The position numbers and the translations under genes are program-made. Shown here in pieces: positions 61,681-64,000 of a DNA stretch of 64,000 nt. Within the stretch, counting starts at the first letter, position 1, and every line of letters begins with the position of its first letter. A model generated the notes under the pieces. It did no database searches. It was not told where the DNA came from and saw nothing but the letters and a program-made list of their open reading frames with translations. The stretch covers positions 310,001 through 374,000 of the forward strand of contig NZ_SNXC01000012.1 in assembly GCF_004362145.1 (NCBI RefSeq), in the 5' to 3' direction. Source of the stretch: Marinomonas balearica. GTDB lineage: Bacteria > Pseudomonadota > Gammaproteobacteria > Pseudomonadales > Marinomonadaceae.

Positions 61681-63792
61681 TTATCGACTGACGACGGTTT
61701 CACGAGATACTTTATCTACGCATCGCACCGCTTTAACTCGGCGCATGACGTCCGCAAGGCCCACGCGACTTGAAATCGTGACATTCAAGCGAAGGCGCGA
61801 AATGCGTCCGCGCTCAATAATCTTCAAATCCGAGACTTGGAAATCAGTATCACTGATCGAAGCCGCAATGTCGGCCACCGCGCCGCGTTGATTGACGTAG
61901 GAGACGATCAAGCTTACGTTCAGCTCTTCTTCTATCTCTTTACCCCATGTCATACGGATAAAGCGTTCCGGATTTTGTAAATGGTCTTGAATGTTCGGGC
62001 ACTGGTCATGATGAATAATAATGCCCTTATCCATTTGCACATAACCGACAATTGGGTCACCTGGAATCGGCGAACAGCACTTCGCGTACGAAATTAACAT
62101 GCCTTCTGAGCCATTTACCTTAAAGGACTTGGGCGTTGCCAACTCTTCTTCATTGTAATTCGGGAACAGTTCACGAGTAACCACATACCCAACATGGCGG
62201 CCTTTGCCAATCGATTCTAGTAGATCGTCGAAGGTTTCTAATTCGTAGTGCTCAAGGACCAAATTAATCTGTGTTTCTGAAAGCTCTTCAATGGTGGTTT
62301 TGAAGGCATTTAGAGATCGGGTCAACAAACGATAACCAATGCTAATGGCGTTTTCTCGCTGCTTACCTTTTAAATAATGGCGGATGTTTGTGCGGGCTTT
62401 GCCAGTAATCGCAAAGCTCAACCAAGCAACGTTCGGCTGAGCCGTTTTTGCCGTAATAATCTCGACTGTTTGGCCGCTTTCTAGTTGGGTACTGAGCGGT
62501 GCAAGGCGTCGGTTAACTCGACAAGAAATACAAGAGTTGCCCACTTCGGTATGTACGCCGTATGCAAAGTCTACAGCGGTTGCACCAGAAGGTAATTCAA
62601 TGATTTTCCCTTTTGGAGTAAAAACATACACTTCATCTGGGAATAAGTCGCTTTTCACATTATCGACAAATTCCATAGGGTTGCGGGCTTTTTCTTGAAT
62701 TTCGATCAAGCTTTTAACCCACTTGGTCGCTCGGTCGTGATTGCCTGCGATGGATTGCCCAGATGCTTTGTAAGACCAATGCGCCGCAATACCATTGTTT
62801 GCTACGGTATCCATCTCGTTCGTTCTAATCTGAACTTCCATAGGCAAGCCATTGGTGCCCATTACCGTTGTATGGAGAGATTGATAACCGTTTGATTTTG
62901 GTACTGCGATGTAGTCTTTGAATCGACCTTCGATTGGTTTAAATAGGGTATGGATAACACCCAAAATTCGATAACAGGTATCGTGTTTGTCCGTGACGAT
63001 GCGAACACCGACCACGTCCATAATTTCTTCAAGAGAGCGCCGTTTCTTTTCCATCTTTTTATAGATGCTGTAAAGGTGCTTTTCCCGAATACTGACTTCA
63101 ACTTCAAAGTACTCTGATCGAAGCTCAGACTGAAGATACGTTTCCAGTTTCTCCATGGCCTTTTGACGTTGGCCATACTTCTTATTGATCGCCCTTTGAA
63201 GCATGTTCGCACGCATCGGATAGTAAGCCTGGAACGCAAGAGATTCTAACGCTAGGCGAACATTGTACATACCGAGTCGGTTGGCGATGGGTGCATAAAT
63301 ATCAAGGGTTTCTTTTGCGATGCGACGTTTCTTATGAGCCGGCATTGCATCCAGTGTGCGCATGTTATGCAGGCGATCTGCAAGCTTGACCATGATGACG
63401 CGAATGTCATCAGCCATAGCCATGGCCATTTTCTGGAAGTTGTGTGCTTGCTTCTCAAGTTGATCATTAAACTCAAGGTGTGTCAGCTTACTGACACCGT
63501 CTACGAGCAAAGCGACTTGTTCGCCAAATTGCTTAGACAGCGCTTCGCGTGGGATGCCTGTGTCTTCGATGACATCGTGCAGCAATGCGGCCGCTAAGCC
63601 ATCACAATCCATTCGGATATTGGCTAAGATATCAGCAACCGCCAAAGGATGCGTAACATACGGCTCGCCACTTTTACGACGTTGGCCGTCGTGAGCTTGC
63701 TCTGCGTAGTAGTAAGCGCGTTTTACTTTAGCGATTTGATCGAGAGGTAGGTACTCACTCAGAGATTCTGCAAGACTTTCGATAGTTAACAT
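61681..63792 (-). CDS. spoT: Bifunctional (p)ppGpp synthetase/hydrolase SpoT
   Basis: Controls the alarmone ppGpp. The 703 residues include an intact hydrolase domain with the HD metal site (AALLHDVIEDT, residues 72-73), a synthetase domain (GRFKDYIAVPKSNGYQSLHT, the RFKD form of bifunctional enzymes), a TGS domain around 385-450 (DEVYVFTPKGKIIELPSGATAVDFAYGVHTEVG), a helical and Cys-containing region (ISYAKCCSPIPGDPIVGY) and a C-terminal ACT domain. This is SpoT rather than the hydrolase-dead RelA. It lies between rpoZ (66 nt) and ridA (34 nt) in one operon. Confidence 0.97.
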   Translation of the reverse strand: MLTIESLAESLSEYLPLDQIAKVKRAYYYAEQAHDGQRRKSGEPYVTHPLAVADILANIRMDCDGLAAALLHDVIEDTGIPREALSKQFGEQVALLVDGVSKLTHLEFNDQLEKQAHNFQKMAMAMADDIRVIMVKLADRLHNMRTLDAMPAHKKRRIAKETLDIYAPIANRLGMYNVRLALESLAFQAYYPMRANMLQRAINKKYGQRQKAMEKLETYLQSELRSEYFEVEVSIREKHLYSIYKKMEKKRRSLEEIMDVVGVRIVTDKHDTCYRILGVIHTLFKPIEGRFKDYIAVPKSNGYQSLHTTVMGTNGLPMEVQIRTNEMDTVANNGIAAHWSYKASGQSIAGNHDRATKWVKSLIEIQEKARNPMEFVDNVKSDLFPDEVYVFTPKGKIIELPSGATAVDFAYGVHTEVGNSCISCRVNRRLAPLSTQLESGQTVEIITAKTAQPNVAWLSFAITGKARTNIRHYLKGKQRENAISIGYRLLTRSLNAFKTTIEELSETQINLVLEHYELETFDDLLESIGKGRHVGYVVTRELFPNYNEEELATPKSFKVNGSEGMLISYAKCCSPIPGDPIVGYVQMDKGIIIHHDQCPNIQDHLQNPERFIRMTWGKEIEEELNVSLIVSYVNQRGAVADIAASISDTDFQVSDLKIIERGRISRLRLNVTISSRVGLADVMRRVKAVRCVDKVSRETVVSR

Positions 63793-63858
63793 CGCTCACC
63801 CCTTAACAACAACGGTACAACAAAACAGCTTTAGGAGGAGCGACGAATACCATATAGA

Positions 63859-64000
63859 TTAAAACTCTGGAAGCGGTTCGACAGCAGGCTTATCGACATT
63901 ACCTGCATTGACCAAATTTTCTGCAATTTCACGTAGCGCTACAACAGTCATTTTGTCGTCTTCCAATGCTACTTTTGCTTCTTCGCCGCCTGTCGCTAAT
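63859..64000 (-). CDS. rpoZ: RNA polymerase omega subunit, C-terminal end (5' end outside window)
   Basis: The last 47 codons of rpoZ are visible, ending with TAA at 63861-63859. The translated end contains [19 protein letters not shown], then [14 protein letters not shown] and a short acidic tail ending PLPEF, which fits the omega subunit that helps assemble RNA polymerase and, in E. coli, forms part of a ppGpp site. The start lies beyond the window. Its position before spoT is the usual gammaproteobacterial order. Confidence 0.93.
   Translation of the reverse strand, partial: LATGGEEAKVALEDDKMTVVALREIAENLVNAGNVDKPAVEPLPEF

Noticed and set aside
1..64000. Mobile elements, CRISPR arrays, tRNA or rRNA genes
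   Set aside because: I looked for transposase-like frames, regularly spaced repeats and cloverleaf or rRNA-like sequence and saw none; gene order and codon use look uniform apart from highly biased genes such as pstS and aapJ.

Overview
The window looks like chromosomal core DNA of a marine gammaproteobacterium of the Oceanospirillales, most like Marinomonas. This is an inference from gene content and moderate GC: an oxyR-recG pair as in Pseudomonas, rpoZ-spoT-ridA, bifunctional PutA beside an AraC regulator, TRAP transporters with TakP-type binding proteins, Pst permeases with large periplasmic domains, and aapJQMP. I see no phage, insertion sequence, CRISPR array, tRNA or rRNA. Both ends cut genes: the C-terminal half of a Gfo/Idh/MocA oxidoreductase at the left, and the C-terminus of RNA polymerase omega at the right.

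1-25 kb: two tandem lipoprotein TRAP binding proteins without permeases; a large FAD-dependent oxidoreductase; a 2232-residue Ser/Thr kinase-ATPase-histidine kinase-phosphorelay protein followed 7 nt later by a response regulator/diguanylate cyclase; a proline catabolism block (AraC regulator, PutA, and the PutA C-terminal domain as its own gene); an ABM-fold protein; a quinone oxidoreductase; an orphan TRAP DctQM permease pair that plausibly serves the two binding proteins; and a MASE1-PAS-PAS-GGDEF-EAL protein.

25-36 kb: the phosphate operon pstS-pstC-pstA-pstB-phoU with candidate Pho boxes before pstS and pstC; a free methionine-R-sulfoxide reductase; then a three-gene signalling cluster of a cysteine-less periplasmic SUOX-fold protein, a hybrid histidine kinase that has lost its phospho-accepting His and Asp, and a free HPt protein with an intact His; and a SemiSWEET sugar transporter.

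36-50 kb: an oppABCDF operon with a second upstream oppA paralogue; cysZ and a receiver-domain protein; phoBR (phoB has its own Pho box); and an HDOD gene-ubiC-ubiA run. 50-64 kb: aapJQMP amino acid transporter with a sigma-54 type promoter, divergent from lrp; a helix-hairpin-helix protein; oxyR-recG; a YeeZ-like dehydrogenase; ridA, spoT and rpoZ.

The main themes are nutrient acquisition (phosphate, peptides, amino acids, organic acids, proline) and signalling (c-di-GMP, phosphorelays, ppGpp, OxyR). The observations most worth following are the phospho-site-less hybrid kinase cluster, the split PutA, the D-to-E receiver inside the giant kinase, the shared Pho box architecture, the orphan TRAP halves, and the fact that all seven convergent gene junctions carry stem-loops, five of them without a U-tract.
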